Shown here: positions 1-8,500 of the stretch, piece after piece | Numbering within the stretch: position 1 is the first letter of the stretch | Layout of the letters: every line of letters begins with the position of its first letter | Source: Sulfuritalea sp. | Lineage (GTDB): Bacteria > Pseudomonadota > Gammaproteobacteria > Burkholderiales > Rhodocyclaceae | DNA length: 64,000 nt | Assembly (NCBI GenBank): GCA_016708585.1 | Contig: JADJFK010000008.1 | Location: forward strand, 1-64,000 | Direction: 5' to 3' | The notes under the pieces: generated by a model | The model's input: only the letters and a program-made list of their open reading frames with translations | What the model was told of the DNA's origin: nothing | Database searches by the model: none | Position numbers and translations under genes: made by a program

Positions 1-48
1 GCGACAGCCTGATCCGGACCCGACACGGGCCGAAGGTAGAATAGCGCG

Positions 49-414
49 ATGGAAATGTCCCAAACCGACGGCCAGGCGCTGCTGATTCTGACCAACCTGC
101 CCGACGAGGCCGGTGCGCGAGACCTCGCAACCATGCTGGTGAGCCGACGCCTGGCGGCCTGCGTGAACGTGCTGGCGCCCTGCCATTCGGTGTATCGCTG
201 GCAGGGCGCCATCGAAAGCGCGCAGGAAGTTCCTTTGCTGGTCAAGACCACGGCAGCGCGCTATGCGGATCTGGAAGCGGCGATCCGCGCCGCCCACCCC
301 TATGAACTTCCCGAGATCATCGCTGTCCCAATTGCCCATGGCCTGCCCGGATACCTGGACTGGCTCGTTACCGAAACCCGCGCCGAAGCCGCCGACCGGG
401 ACCTCCCCACATGA
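49..414 (+). CDS. cutA: CutA divalent-cation tolerance protein
   Basis: A 121-residue protein of the CutA1 family: small trimeric cytoplasmic proteins linked to copper and divalent-metal tolerance, whose biochemical role is unsettled. The sequence shows the family hallmarks: LAACVN near residue 36, a KTT segment near residue 66 and the very conserved HPYELPEI block near residue 83. Length fits the family (about 110 residues). An in-frame ATG six bases downstream (55) is an equally possible start. The stop overlaps the dsbD start by four bases (ATGA), so the two are probably translated together, the usual cutA-dsbD pairing in proteobacteria. Confidence 0.93.
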   Translation: MEMSQTDGQALLILTNLPDEAGARDLATMLVSRRLAACVNVLAPCHSVYRWQGAIESAQEVPLLVKTTAARYADLEAAIRAAHPYELPEIIAVPIAHGLPGYLDWLVTETRAEAADRDLPT

Positions 415-2225
415 TGATGATCCGCCTGCTGTTCCTGTTGCTCTTCGCCTTCGCCGGCATGGCCCGCGGCGAAGAACCCCTGCCGCCGGAGCAGGCCTTC
501 CGTTTTTCGGCGCGCGTCGTCGACGCGAAAACCATCGAGGCGCGCTGGCAGATTACCGACCAGTACTACATGTACCGCGACAAGTTCAAGTTCGCGCTGG
601 ACGGCGGCACCCTTGGCGCGCCGAAGCTGCCGCCGGGCAAGATGAAGGAAGACGAGAACTTCGGCAATGTCGAGGTCTATCGCAAGGAAGTGAAGATCCT
701 GCTGCCGGTGGAAGCGTCCGGCCCCGTCACCCTGAAGGCTGTCTCGCAGGGCTGCTGGGACGGCGGCATCTGCTATCCGCCGATCAACCAGGATGCCCAG
801 CTGACCATGGCGGGCGCCGCCAGCCCGTCCGCCGCGGTGTCGCCAGCGCCGTCCGAACGGATACCGTCCCCGACGCAGGCGCGCGGGGACATAACTTCTC
901 CGGCTTCGGCAGCGGCACCGGCAGCGGGCGACGAAAGCTCGCGCATCGCCGGCCTGTTCAAGGGCGACAACCTGGCCTTGGTGCTTCTCAGTTTCTTCGG
1001 CTTCGGCCTGCTGTTGTCGCTGACGCCCTGCGTGTTCCCGATGATCCCGATCCTGTCGGGCATCATCGTCAATCACGGTCATGCCGTGAGCCACCTGCGC
1101 GCCTTCATGCTGTCGCTGGCCTATGTGCTGGGCATGGCCGTGACCTATGCCGCGGTGGGCGTGGCCGCCGGGCTGTCCGGCACGCTGCTGTCGGCCGCGC
1201 TGCAGAACGCCTGGGTGCTGGGCGGTTTCGCGCTGGTGTTCGTCGTGCTGTCGCTGTCCATGTTCGGCTTCTACGAACTGCAGCTGCCGGCGGCACTGCA
1301 AAGCCGCGTGTCGGACACGGCCAACAAGCAGGGCGGCTCGCTGCCCGCGATCGCGCTGATGGGCGCGCTGTCGGCGCTGATCGTCGGCCCCTGCGTCGCC
1401 GCGCCGCTGGCCGGCGCCCTGCTCTACATCGCCAAGACGGGCGATGCCGTGCTCGGCGGCAGCGCGCTGTTCGTCATGGCGTTGGGCATGGGCGCGCCGC
1501 TGTTGCTGGTGGGCGCCTTCTCGCGCACGCTGCTGCCCAAGTCCGGACCATGGATGGAGGGCGTCAAGAAATTCTTCGGCGTGATCATGCTGGCCACCGC
1601 GCTGTGGCTGGTCTCGCCGGTGATTCCGCTGTGGGTCCAGATGCTCGGCTGGGCAATGCTGCTGGTGGTGCCGGCGATCTACCTGCATGCGCTCGACCCG
1701 CTGCCGCAAAACGCGCATGGCTGGCAGCGCCTGGGCAAAGGGCTCGGCGTGGTGCTGCTGCTGGGCGGCGCGGCGATGCTGATGGGCGTGCTGGGCGGCG
1801 CGAAGGATCCGCTGCAGCCGCTGGGCTTCCTGCGCGGCGGCATCGCCGCCGAAGCCCACGGCCCCGCCTTCGAGCGCGTGGCGACTGTCGAACAGCTGGA
1901 TGCCCGCCTCGCATCGGCGAAGGCCGCGGGCAAGCCGGTGATGCTGGATTTCTACGCCGACTGGTGCGTCAGCTGCAAGGAGATGGAACGCTTCACCTTT
2001 GCCGATGCCAAGGTCGCTGCGCGCATGAAACAGATGGTGCTGCTGCAGGCCGACGTCACGGCGAACAATGACGCCGACAAGGCGCTGCTGAAGCGCTTCG
2101 GCCTGTTCGGCCCACCCGGCATCATCTTCTGGAGCATGGCCGGGAGTGAGCTGGGCGACCAGCGCGTGGTCGGCTTCGTTCCGGCCGACAAGTTCCTGCC
2201 CACCCTCGAGCGCGTCCTGCGCTGA
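411..2225 (+). CDS. dsbD: Thiol:disulfide interchange protein DsbD
   Basis: Inner-membrane reductant transporter that passes electrons from cytoplasmic thioredoxin to periplasmic DsbC and the cytochrome c maturation system. The 604 residues contain a signal peptide (1-20), the periplasmic alpha domain with a Cys pair (C115, C121 in GCWDGGICYPP), a central eight-helix membrane domain with Cys in SLTPCVFPM and IVGPCVAAP, and a C-terminal thioredoxin-like domain with WCVSCK (C519, C522). The linker between the alpha domain and the membrane part (about residues 140-180) is Ala/Pro/Ser rich and contains an inverted copy of a dispersed hairpin repeat (858-893). A DsbC partner lies at 61520. Confidence 0.96.
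   Translation: MMMIRLLFLLLFAFAGMARGEEPLPPEQAFRFSARVVDAKTIEARWQITDQYYMYRDKFKFALDGGTLGAPKLPPGKMKEDENFGNVEVYRKEVKILLPVEASGPVTLKAVSQGCWDGGICYPPINQDAQLTMAGAASPSAAVSPAPSERIPSPTQARGDITSPASAAAPAAGDESSRIAGLFKGDNLALVLLSFFGFGLLLSLTPCVFPMIPILSGIIVNHGHAVSHLRAFMLSLAYVLGMAVTYAAVGVAAGLSGTLLSAALQNAWVLGGFALVFVVLSLSMFGFYELQLPAALQSRVSDTANKQGGSLPAIALMGALSALIVGPCVAAPLAGALLYIAKTGDAVLGGSALFVMALGMGAPLLLVGAFSRTLLPKSGPWMEGVKKFFGVIMLATALWLVSPVIPLWVQMLGWAMLLVVPAIYLHALDPLPQNAHGWQRLGKGLGVVLLLGGAAMLMGVLGGAKDPLQPLGFLRGGIAAEAHGPAFERVATVEQLDARLASAKAAGKPVMLDFYADWCVSCKEMERFTFADAKVAARMKQMVLLQADVTANNDADKALLKRFGLFGPPGIIFWSMAGSELGDQRVVGFVPADKFLPTLERVLR
858..893 (-). repeat. Hairpin repeat copy (TATGTCC family) inside dsbD
   Basis: Read on the minus strand this begins TATGTCCCCG and ends CGGGGACGGTATCC, with a 7-bp perfect stem GTCCCCG/CGGGGAC. 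It matches the copies at 5820, 5859 and 34273 in both flanks but differs in the stem in a paired way. It falls in the region encoding the flexible periplasmic linker of DsbD. Confidence 0.6.
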
Positions 2226-2251
2226 ATCCGCCAACCACTTCGGAGTCTCCC

Positions 2252-2857
2252 ATGTTCACCGGCATCATTACCGCCGTCGGAAAAATCAGCCACATCCAGC
2301 CGCTGGAAAAGGGCCTGCGCCTTACCGTCGAAGCCCCCGGCCTCAAGCTCGGCGATGTCGCGCTGGGCGATTCGATCGCCCACGGCGGCGTCTGCCTCAC
2401 CGTGATCGCCAAGAAGAAGAACAGCTACCAGGTCGATGTCTCGCGCGAAACCCTGGACTGCACGGTCGGCCTCGACGCAGCGGGCGGCGAAGTCAACCTG
2501 GAAAAGGCCATGCGCCTGTCGGATTTCATCGGCGGCCACCTGGTGTCCGGCCATGTTGACGGCGTCGGCGAAGTGGAGAAGTTCGAGCGGGTCGGCGAGT
2601 CGCATGAACTGGTGGTCAAGGCGCCGAAGAACCTGGCGAAGTACATCGCGCGCAAGGGTTCGATCGTGGTCGATGGCGTCTCGCTCACCACCAACCGCGT
2701 CGGTGGCAAAGGCGGCCGCCGCTTCTCGATCAACCTGATCCCGCACACCGTCGAAGTAACGACGCTGAAGCGCCTGCACCCCGGCGCCAGGGTCAATCTG
2801 GAGATCGACCTGATCGCACGCTACGTCGAGCGCATGCTGTCCGCCGGCGCGGCGTAA
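2252..2857 (+). CDS. ribE: Riboflavin synthase alpha chain
   Basis: Catalyses the dismutation of two 6,7-dimethyl-8-ribityllumazine molecules to riboflavin, the last step of riboflavin synthesis. The 201-residue protein has the duplicated lumazine-binding barrel architecture: it opens with [10 protein letters not shown], and the second half contains the related block near [15 protein letters not shown] (about residue 90). Length matches the family. It is preceded by a GGAGTC ribosome-binding site 26 bases after dsbD and followed by ribBA and ribH, so the three riboflavin genes form one transcription unit. No FMN riboswitch is visible in the short upstream gap. Confidence 0.96.
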   Translation: MFTGIITAVGKISHIQPLEKGLRLTVEAPGLKLGDVALGDSIAHGGVCLTVIAKKKNSYQVDVSRETLDCTVGLDAAGGEVNLEKAMRLSDFIGGHLVSGHVDGVGEVEKFERVGESHELVVKAPKNLAKYIARKGSIVVDGVSLTTNRVGGKGGRRFSINLIPHTVEVTTLKRLHPGARVNLEIDLIARYVERMLSAGAA

Positions 2858-2890
2858 AATGCGCGGTTTCTTCCGCCAGAGACTTTCGCC

Positions 2891-3997
2891 ATGAGCATCA
2901 GCCCCGTTCTCGATATCGTCGCCGACATGCGTGCCGGCCGCATGGTGATCCTGGTCGACGAGGAGGATCGCGAAAACGAAGGCGACCTGGTGCTGGCCGC
3001 CGAGCACGTCACGCCCGAGGCGATCAATTTCATGGCGAAATACGGCCGCGGCCTGATCTGCCTGACGCTGACCGAGGCGCGCTGCCGCCAGCTCGACCTG
3101 CCGCTGATGGTGCGCGACAACAAGACGCCGCACGGCACCGCCTTCACCGTCTCGATCGAAGCCGCCGAGGGCGTCACCACCGGCATCTCGGCGCAGGACC
3201 GCTCGCGCACGGTGCAGGCCGCCGTGGCGAAGAACGCCACTTCCGCCGACATCGTCCAGCCCGGCCACATCTTTCCGCTGATGGCGCAGAACGGCGGCGT
3301 GCTGGTACGTGCCGGGCATACCGAGGCCGGCTGCGATTTCGCGCAGCTGGCCGGCTGCGAGCCCGCGGCGGTGATCTGCGAGATCCTCAAGGAAGACGGC
3401 ACCATGGCGCGGCTGCCCGACCTGCTCGAGTTTGCGCGCGAGCACAAGCTCAAGATCGGCACCATCCGCGACCTGATCCACCACCGCTCGGAAACCGAAA
3501 AGCTGATCGAGTGCGTCGCCGACAAGGCGGTGGAATGCGCCCAGGGCCGGTTCAGGCTGCGCGCCTTTGCCGACCGCAGCAGCGGCGACGTGCATCTGGC
3601 GCTGTCGCGCGGCGAGATCACGGCCGGCGAGGAAACCCTGGTGCGCGTGCATGAGGCCGTCTGCGTGCTGGATTTCCTCGACCACGGCAGCCGCGGCCAT
3701 ACCTACAGCGTCGATTTCGCGCTGCGCAAGATCGCCGAGGAAGGGCGCGGCGTGCTGGTGCTGCTGCATCGCGCGGAAACCGGCAACGCCCTGCTCGCCG
3801 CGCTGAAGAGCGAACGCACGGAGCGCCCGGCCTACACCTGGGATCCGCGCATCTACGGCATCGGCGCACAGATACTGCGCGAGCTCGGCGTCGGCAGGAT
3901 GCGCCTGATGTCCAGCCCGCGCAAGATGCCGAGCATGGCCGGCTTCGGCCTCGAAATCACCGGCTACTTCACTCCGGCAGGAGAAAAGACAGCATGA
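2891..3997 (+). CDS. ribBA: 3,4-dihydroxy-2-butanone 4-phosphate synthase with degenerate GTP cyclohydrolase II domain
   Basis: Two-domain protein of 368 residues. The N-terminal domain (1-200) is a convincing DHBP synthase, with the acidic metal/substrate loop [12 protein letters not shown] and the [13 protein letters not shown] block; it makes the four-carbon riboflavin precursor from ribulose 5-phosphate. The C-terminal half has the GTP cyclohydrolase II fold but lacks the three zinc-binding cysteines expected in the GDVFGSLRCDCG-type motif (here [15 protein letters not shown]) and the usual nucleotide-binding residues. It therefore probably does not hydrolyse GTP, and a separate ribA should exist elsewhere. 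Degenerate RibBA proteins are known in Betaproteobacteria. It overlaps ribH by four bases. Confidence 0.93.
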   Translation: MSISPVLDIVADMRAGRMVILVDEEDRENEGDLVLAAEHVTPEAINFMAKYGRGLICLTLTEARCRQLDLPLMVRDNKTPHGTAFTVSIEAAEGVTTGISAQDRSRTVQAAVAKNATSADIVQPGHIFPLMAQNGGVLVRAGHTEAGCDFAQLAGCEPAAVICEILKEDGTMARLPDLLEFAREHKLKIGTIRDLIHHRSETEKLIECVADKAVECAQGRFRLRAFADRSSGDVHLALSRGEITAGEETLVRVHEAVCVLDFLDHGSRGHTYSVDFALRKIAEEGRGVLVLLHRAETGNALLAALKSERTERPAYTWDPRIYGIGAQILRELGVGRMRLMSSPRKMPSMAGFGLEITGYFTPAGEKTA

Positions 3998-4452
3998 CGA
4001 TCCGCGAACTCGAACCCGATCTGGCCGGTCGCGGCCTGCGCGTGGGCGTGGCACAGGCCCGCTTCAACGAGGACATCGGCGAGGGCCTGCGTTCCGGCTG
4101 CCTGGCCGAACTGGCGCGCCTCGGCGTAGCCGATGGCGATGTCACGTATGCGACCGTGCCCGGTGCGCTGGAATTGCCGCTGACCCTGCAGGCGATGGCG
4201 CAAAGCGGCCGCTTCGACGCACTGGTGGCGCTGGGCGCCGTGATCCGCGGCGAGACCTACCATTTCGAGGTCGTTTCCAACGAATCGGCGCGCGGCATCA
4301 CCGACGTGCAGCTCAACGCGGGAATCCCGATCGCGAATGCGGTGCTGACCACCGAAAACGACGATCAGGCATTGGTGCGCATGGTGCAGAAAGGCGCGGA
4401 AGCGGCGCAGGCCGCGATCGAAATGGCGAACCTGCTGAAAGCCCTGAAGTAA
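3994..4452 (+). CDS. ribH: 6,7-dimethyl-8-ribityllumazine synthase
   Basis: Condenses the DHBP made by the upstream RibB domain with the pyrimidine precursor to form lumazine, the substrate of RibE. The 152-residue length is typical of the icosahedral-type enzyme. The conserved block [14 protein letters not shown] (about residues 78-91), containing the catalytic His region, is present, as is the PGALELP substrate-binding loop near residue 53. Start ATG 3994 overlaps the ribBA stop (ATGA), and the stop shares one base with nusB, so expression is translationally coupled through the cluster. Confidence 0.97.
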   Translation: MTIRELEPDLAGRGLRVGVAQARFNEDIGEGLRSGCLAELARLGVADGDVTYATVPGALELPLTLQAMAQSGRFDALVALGAVIRGETYHFEVVSNESARGITDVQLNAGIPIANAVLTTENDDQALVRMVQKGAEAAQAAIEMANLLKALK

Positions 4453-4886
4453 TGGCCAGCGGCAAGTCGCCGCGGCGGCGCGCCCGCGAGTTCGTCATCC
4501 AGGGCCTCTACCAATGGCAGGTCGGCGACCAGGATGAAGCGGCGATCCAGGTCCAGGCGGAATCGGTGGCCGGCTTCGACAAGGCCGACCGCGAGCTCTA
4601 CCTTGCCTTGCTGCGCGAGACGCGACAGCAGGCCGCAGCACTCCAGGCTGAACTGGCGCCGCATATCGACCGCCACTGGGACGAGGTCTCGCCCATCGAG
4701 CGCTGCATCCTCCTGCTGGGGGCCTGCGAGCTCAAGCTGCATCCGGAAACACCCTATCGCGTGATCATCAACGAAGCCATCGAACTGGCCAAGACCTTCG
4801 GCGGCACCGACGGCCACAAGTTCGTCAATGGCGTGCTGGACAAGCTGGCCGCCGGGCTGCGGGCTGCAGAGATCCGAAAGCCCTGA
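4452..4886 (+). CDS. nusB: Transcription antitermination factor NusB
   Basis: All-helical RNA-binding protein that pairs with NusE/S10 at boxA to prevent premature termination in rRNA operons. The 144 residues start with a basic helix (SPRRRAREFVIQGLYQWQ), and the C-terminal YRVIINEAIELAKTFGGTDGHKFVNGVLDKLA block is the family signature (described in pieces: INEAIELAK near residue 104, FVNGVLDKL near residue 123). Its position right after ribH is the standard proteobacterial ribH-nusB-thiL order. The start shares one base with the ribH stop (TAATG). Confidence 0.97.
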   Translation: MASGKSPRRRAREFVIQGLYQWQVGDQDEAAIQVQAESVAGFDKADRELYLALLRETRQQAAALQAELAPHIDRHWDEVSPIERCILLLGACELKLHPETPYRVIINEAIELAKTFGGTDGHKFVNGVLDKLAAGLRAAEIRKP

Positions 4887-4890
4887 TTCC

Positions 4891-5904
4891 GTGCCATCGG
4901 AATTCGAACTCATCGCGCGCCATTTCACGCGCGGCACTTCCCACACGCTGCTCGGCGTCGGTGACGACGGCGCGCTGATCGCGCCGACCCCCGGGTGCGA
5001 ACTGGTGATCTCCACCGACATGCTGGTGGAGGGTACGCACTTCCTGCCCGACACCGATGCCGCGGACCTCGGCTGGAAGGCCCTCGCGGTGAATGTCTCC
5101 GACATCGCGGCCATGGGTGCGCGGCCGCGCTGGGCAACGCTGGCCGTCGCCCTGCCTGACGCCGATGAAGCGTGGATCGCCGCCTTCGCCCGCGGCGTCT
5201 TCGCCTGCGCCGGCGAGTTCGGCATCGACCTGATCGGCGGCGACACCACGCGCGGCCCGCGCAATTTCTGCGTCACGATCTTCGGCGAGGTCGAATCAGG
5301 TTGCGCCCTGCGCCGAAGCGGCGCCAGGGCCGGCGACGAAATCTGGGTTTCCGGCCGGCCCGGCCGCGCGGCCATGGGCCTCGCCCACCTGCAGGGACGG
5401 ATCCGCCTCGACGAACCCGAACTCTCCGACTGCATCGCAGCCCTGCAGCGGCCGCAGCCGCGCGTCGCGCTCGGCCTGGCATTGCAAGGACTGGCCACTG
5501 CGGCGATTGACGTGTCCGACGGCCTGCTCGCCGACCTCGGCCACATCCTCGAAGCATCCGGAATTGCGGCACAGCTGAAAATCGCCGTACCGCCGGCACC
5601 GACTTTCGCACGCGATGCATGGCTGGCCGGGGGCGACGACTACGAACTGGTGTTCACCGCCCGGGCGACGAGGCACGCCGACATCGCCGCCCTGTCGCAG
5701 GCACTTGACCTGGCCCTGACCTGCGTCGGTCGCATCGAAGACGGACCCGCCGGCCGCATCGACCTGAGGGATGCCGAAGGCACGCCGATGGCAGCGCCCC
5801 GTCGCGGCTATGACCATTTTATGTCCCTGCCGGAGGCGGGGACGGTATCCCCTGCGGATATGTCCCTGCCGCCGGAAGCCGGGACGGCATCCCCGGATGC
5901 CTAG
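4891..5904 (+). CDS. thiL: Thiamine-monophosphate kinase
   Basis: ATP-dependent phosphorylation of thiamine monophosphate to the coenzyme thiamine diphosphate. The GTG at 4891, four bases after nusB, gives the family N-terminus (VPSEFELI). PurM-like fold with metal-binding acidic motifs VGDDGALI, DMLVEGTHF and GGDDYELVFT. The protein of 337 residues carries a tail after the normal end near GYDHF: the last 27 residues (MSLPEAGTVSPAD, MSLPPEAGTASPDA) are two tandem units encoded by the hairpin repeats at 5820 and 5859. An internal VPPAPTF segment near residue 235 comes from the dispersed 20-base motif. Both look like repeat insertions tolerated by the protein. Confidence 0.95.
   Translation: MPSEFELIARHFTRGTSHTLLGVGDDGALIAPTPGCELVISTDMLVEGTHFLPDTDAADLGWKALAVNVSDIAAMGARPRWATLAVALPDADEAWIAAFARGVFACAGEFGIDLIGGDTTRGPRNFCVTIFGEVESGCALRRSGARAGDEIWVSGRPGRAAMGLAHLQGRIRLDEPELSDCIAALQRPQPRVALGLALQGLATAAIDVSDGLLADLGHILEASGIAAQLKIAVPPAPTFARDAWLAGGDDYELVFTARATRHADIAALSQALDLALTCVGRIEDGPAGRIDLRDAEGTPMAAPRRGYDHFMSLPEAGTVSPADMSLPPEAGTASPDA
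5587..5606 (+). repeat. Dispersed 20-base motif copy in thiL
   Basis: Matches the consensus GTACCGCCGGCGCCGACTTT at 19 of 20 positions by eye. Encodes VPPAPTF within ThiL. Confidence 0.6.
5820..5857 (+). repeat. Hairpin repeat copy 1 at the thiL 3' end
   Basis: Starts TATGTCCCTGCC and runs through GGGGACGGTATCCCC. The stem GTCCCTGCC/GGCGGGGAC is nine pairs with one T-G wobble and a three-base loop. Forms a tandem pair with the copy at 5859. Confidence 0.6.
5859..5895 (+). repeat. Hairpin repeat copy 2 at the thiL 3' end
   Basis: Starts TATGTCCCTGCC, then GCCGGAAGCC, then GGGACGGCATCCCC. The outer stem GTCCC/GGGAC is kept, while the inner part and one base of GGTATCC (now GGCATCC) have drifted. 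Lies immediately before the ThiL stop codon. Confidence 0.6.
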
Positions 5905-6403
5905 CATGGCCAGACTGCCCGCGCCGTCGCTGAAATTCCTTTTCCACCACCCGGCGCACCTGGTCGCCTGCGGTTTCGGCAGCGGACTCTCGCCCTGGGC
6001 GCCGGGTACCGTGGGGACGGCCTTCGCCTGGCTCAGCTACCCTTACCTGCGCATGTACCTGCAAGGCGACCTCGGCTTCGCCATCTTCCTGCTGCTGACC
6101 TTCGCGCTCGGGGTTTCCGCCTGCCAGGTCGCCGGCCGCGCGCTGGGCGTCATCGACCACGGCGCCATCGTCTGGGACGAAATCGTGCCGTTCTGGATGG
6201 TGCTGCTGTTTACCCCGCCCGAACTGCTGTGGCAGCTGGCCGCCTTCCTCTGGTTCCGCTTCTACGACATCCTCAAGCCGCAGCCGGCGCGATTCTTCGA
6301 CACCCAAGTCAAGAACGGCTTCGGCGTCATGATGGACGACCTCGTCGCCGCCGGTTACACGGTGTTGACCATCGCGGTATTCAAGGCTTTCCTGCCCTTC
6401 TGA
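5897..6403 (+). CDS. pgpA: Phosphatidylglycerophosphatase A
   Basis: Membrane phosphatase that converts phosphatidylglycerol phosphate to phosphatidylglycerol. The 168 residues show the PgpA motifs GFGSGLSPWAPGTVGT near the N-terminus, IVWDEIVPFW in the middle, RFYDILKPQPARFFD and the C-terminal GVMMDDLVAAGY, with several hydrophobic spans between. The ATG at 5897 overlaps the thiL stop; ATG 5906 (three codons on) is an alternative, and there is no good ribosome-binding site for either. The stop overlaps the pncC start (TGATG). Confidence 0.93.
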   Translation: MPSMARLPAPSLKFLFHHPAHLVACGFGSGLSPWAPGTVGTAFAWLSYPYLRMYLQGDLGFAIFLLLTFALGVSACQVAGRALGVIDHGAIVWDEIVPFWMVLLFTPPELLWQLAAFLWFRFYDILKPQPARFFDTQVKNGFGVMMDDLVAAGYTVLTIAVFKAFLPF

Positions 6404-6894
6404 TGGATAGTGAACTGATTGCCCTGTCGGAACGCCTGGGCGCGGCGTGTCGCCAGCGCCGACTTTTGCTTGCCACGGCCGAATCCTGCACCGGAGGCTG
6501 GGCGGCCCAAGTGATCACTCACACGGCAGGCAGTTCCGGGTGGTTCGAGCGCGGCTTCGTGACCTATGCCAACGAGGCCAAGGTCGGGATGCTCGGCGTG
6601 CGGCCCGAGACCTTGCAGGAATTCGGCGCGGTGAGCCCGGAAACCGCCGCGGAAATGGCCGTCGGCGCCCTGACAAACTCCAATGCCATGATTTCAATGG
6701 CTATTACAGGAATCGCCGGACCCACGGGTGGCTCACCTGGTAAGCCAGTGGGGACCGTATGCTTTGCCTGGTGTCGAACCGGCGCAAGCCCCGAAACGGA
6801 AACCAGGATCTTTGCCGGCGACCGCGAAGGCGTCCGTCGCCAGGCAGTCATCCACGCCCTGCGCGGGTTCCTGCTTCGTTTTGACACCGCATGA
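6403..6894 (+). CDS. pncC: Nicotinamide-nucleotide amidohydrolase PncC (CinA C-terminal family)
   Basis: Deamidates NMN to nicotinate mononucleotide in the pyridine nucleotide salvage cycle. The 163-residue single-domain form matches E. coli PncC/YgaD. Diagnostic segments are LATAESCTGGWAAQ near residue 25, AVSPETAAEMA near residue 80 and AITGIAGPTGGSPGKPVGTV near residue 102. The ATG at 6403 overlaps the pgpA stop. Lying just upstream of recA is a widespread proteobacterial arrangement. Confidence 0.94.
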   Translation: MDSELIALSERLGAACRQRRLLLATAESCTGGWAAQVITHTAGSSGWFERGFVTYANEAKVGMLGVRPETLQEFGAVSPETAAEMAVGALTNSNAMISMAITGIAGPTGGSPGKPVGTVCFAWCRTGASPETETRIFAGDREGVRRQAVIHALRGFLLRFDTA

Positions 6895-6959
6895 ACCATG
6901 GGGAGCGCAAAAACTGTGCCATCCATGCCATAATCGATTCACTCTAAGGAAAGCAAAAA

Positions 6960-7991
6960 ATGGACGAGAACAAGAGCAAGGCCCTCCAGGCCGCCCTGGC
7001 CCAGATCGAAAAACAGTTCGGCAAGGGCTCCATCATGAAGATGGGCGAAGGCCTGGCGATCGATGACATTCAAACCGTTTCCACCGGCTCGCTGGGCCTG
7101 GATATCGCTTTGGGCATAGGCGGCCTGCCGCGCGGCCGGGTGGTCGAGATCTACGGGCCGGAGTCGTCCGGCAAGACCACGCTGTGCCTGCATATCGTGG
7201 CCGAGATCCAGAAGGCCGGCGGCACCGCCGCCTATATCGACGCGGAAAACGCGCTCGACCCGGGCTACGCCGCCAAATTGGGGGTCAATGTCCCGGACCT
7301 GCTGATCTCGCAGCCTGACACCGGCGAGCAGGGCCTCGAAATCTGCGACATGCTGGTGCGCTCCGGCGGCATCGATTGCATCGTGATCGACTCGGTCGCC
7401 GCGCTGACGCCGCGCGCCGAAATCGAGGGTGAAATGGGCGACCAGCTGCCCGGCCTGCAGGCGCGGCTGATGAGCCAGGCGTTGCGCAAGCTCACCGCCA
7501 ACATCAAGCGCACCAACACGCTGGTCATCTTCATCAACCAGATCCGCATGAAGATCGGCGTCATGTTCGGCAACCCGGAGACCACCACCGGCGGCAACGC
7601 GCTGAAGTTCTATGCCTCGGTGCGCATGGACATCCGCCGCACCGGCAGTATCAAAAAGGGCGACGAGGTGATCGGCAACGAGACCAAGGTCAAGGTGGTC
7701 AAGAACAAGGTGGCGCCGCCCTTCCGCGAAGCGCATTTCGACATCCTCTACGGCGAAGGCATTTCGCGCCAGGGCGAGATCGTCGAGCTCGGCGTCGAGC
7801 ACAAGATCGTCGAGAAATCCGGCGCCTGGTATGCCTACAAGGGCGAGAAGATCGGCCAGGGCAAGGACAACGCGCGCGAATTCCTGCGCGAGCACGGCGA
7901 TGTGGCAGTCGAGATCGAGAACCGGGTGCGCGAAGCGGTCGGGGTCGCGGTTCCGGGCGCCGCCGAAACCGCGAAAGGCAGTCAGGCGTAA
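6960..7991 (+). CDS. recA: Recombinase RecA
   Basis: DNA strand-exchange ATPase and LexA co-protease. The 343 residues include Walker A GPESSGKT (66-73), [32 protein letters not shown] (loop L2 region, described here only as a block near residues 190-220) and the usual acidic C-terminal segment. AAGGAAAGC precedes the start. The 65-base gap from pncC contains a CATAAT that could be a -10 element, but I see no complete LexA box (CTGT-N8-ACAG) there. The recX regulator follows after 59 bases. Confidence 0.98.
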   Translation: MDENKSKALQAALAQIEKQFGKGSIMKMGEGLAIDDIQTVSTGSLGLDIALGIGGLPRGRVVEIYGPESSGKTTLCLHIVAEIQKAGGTAAYIDAENALDPGYAAKLGVNVPDLLISQPDTGEQGLEICDMLVRSGGIDCIVIDSVAALTPRAEIEGEMGDQLPGLQARLMSQALRKLTANIKRTNTLVIFINQIRMKIGVMFGNPETTTGGNALKFYASVRMDIRRTGSIKKGDEVIGNETKVKVVKNKVAPPFREAHFDILYGEGISRQGEIVELGVEHKIVEKSGAWYAYKGEKIGQGKDNAREFLREHGDVAVEIENRVREAVGVAVPGAAETAKGSQA

Positions 7992-8050
7992 CGCCGGCCG
8001 GATACCCATCTTGTCGAACAGCGGTTGCCGCATCCGGCGCGACAGACACC

Positions 8051-8500
8051 ATGACCAATGAATTGCGCCAACAGGCGATCCGGCTGCTGGCCCGGCGCGA
8101 ACACACCCGCGTCGAACTGGCGCGCAAGCTGGCGGATTTCGGCACACGCGAGGAAATCGATGCGGTGCTGGCCGACATGGAGGCCTCGCAATTGCAGTCC
8201 GACAACCGCACGGCGGAAAGCTACCTGCGCAGCAATGCCTCGCGCCTGGGCGCCTCGCGCCTGCGCCACACGCTGAAAAGCCGCGGCGTGGCGCCCGAAA
8301 TGATCGAGGAACAACTGGCGCAGGCCGACCTGCCCGACGAGCTCGAGCGCGCCCGCGCCGCGTGGAGCCGCAAGTTTTCCGCCGCCCCGGCCAACCCCAA
8401 GGAATGGGCGCGCCAGGCGCGCTTCCTGCAAAGCCGCGGCTTTGCCGGCGACATCGTGCGCCGCCTGCTCAAGCAGCCGCTGGAGGCGGCGGCCGAATGA
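8051..8500 (+). CDS. recX: Regulatory protein RecX
   Basis: Small helical-repeat protein that binds RecA filaments and limits recombinase activity. The 149 residues contain the three-helix RecX repeats: [22 protein letters not shown] at the N-terminus, then [23 protein letters not shown] and the [14 protein letters not shown] C-terminal block ([18 protein letters not shown]). It directly follows recA, its expected place. The stop overlaps the lptB start (ATGA), so RecX and LptB are translationally linked. Confidence 0.94.
   Translation: MTNELRQQAIRLLARREHTRVELARKLADFGTREEIDAVLADMEASQLQSDNRTAESYLRSNASRLGASRLRHTLKSRGVAPEMIEEQLAQADLPDELERARAAWSRKFSAAPANPKEWARQARFLQSRGFAGDIVRRLLKQPLEAAAE

Noticed and set aside
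6447..6466. A copy of the 20-base motif in pncC, and weaker ones in lysR (30675) and gatA (53994-54013)
   Set aside because: These have three or more mismatches and lie in sequence already conserved at the protein level, so chance codon use explains them.
6895..6959. A LexA (SOS) box upstream of recA
   Set aside because: CTGT is present, but no ACAG lies eight bases away, so the site is incomplete.
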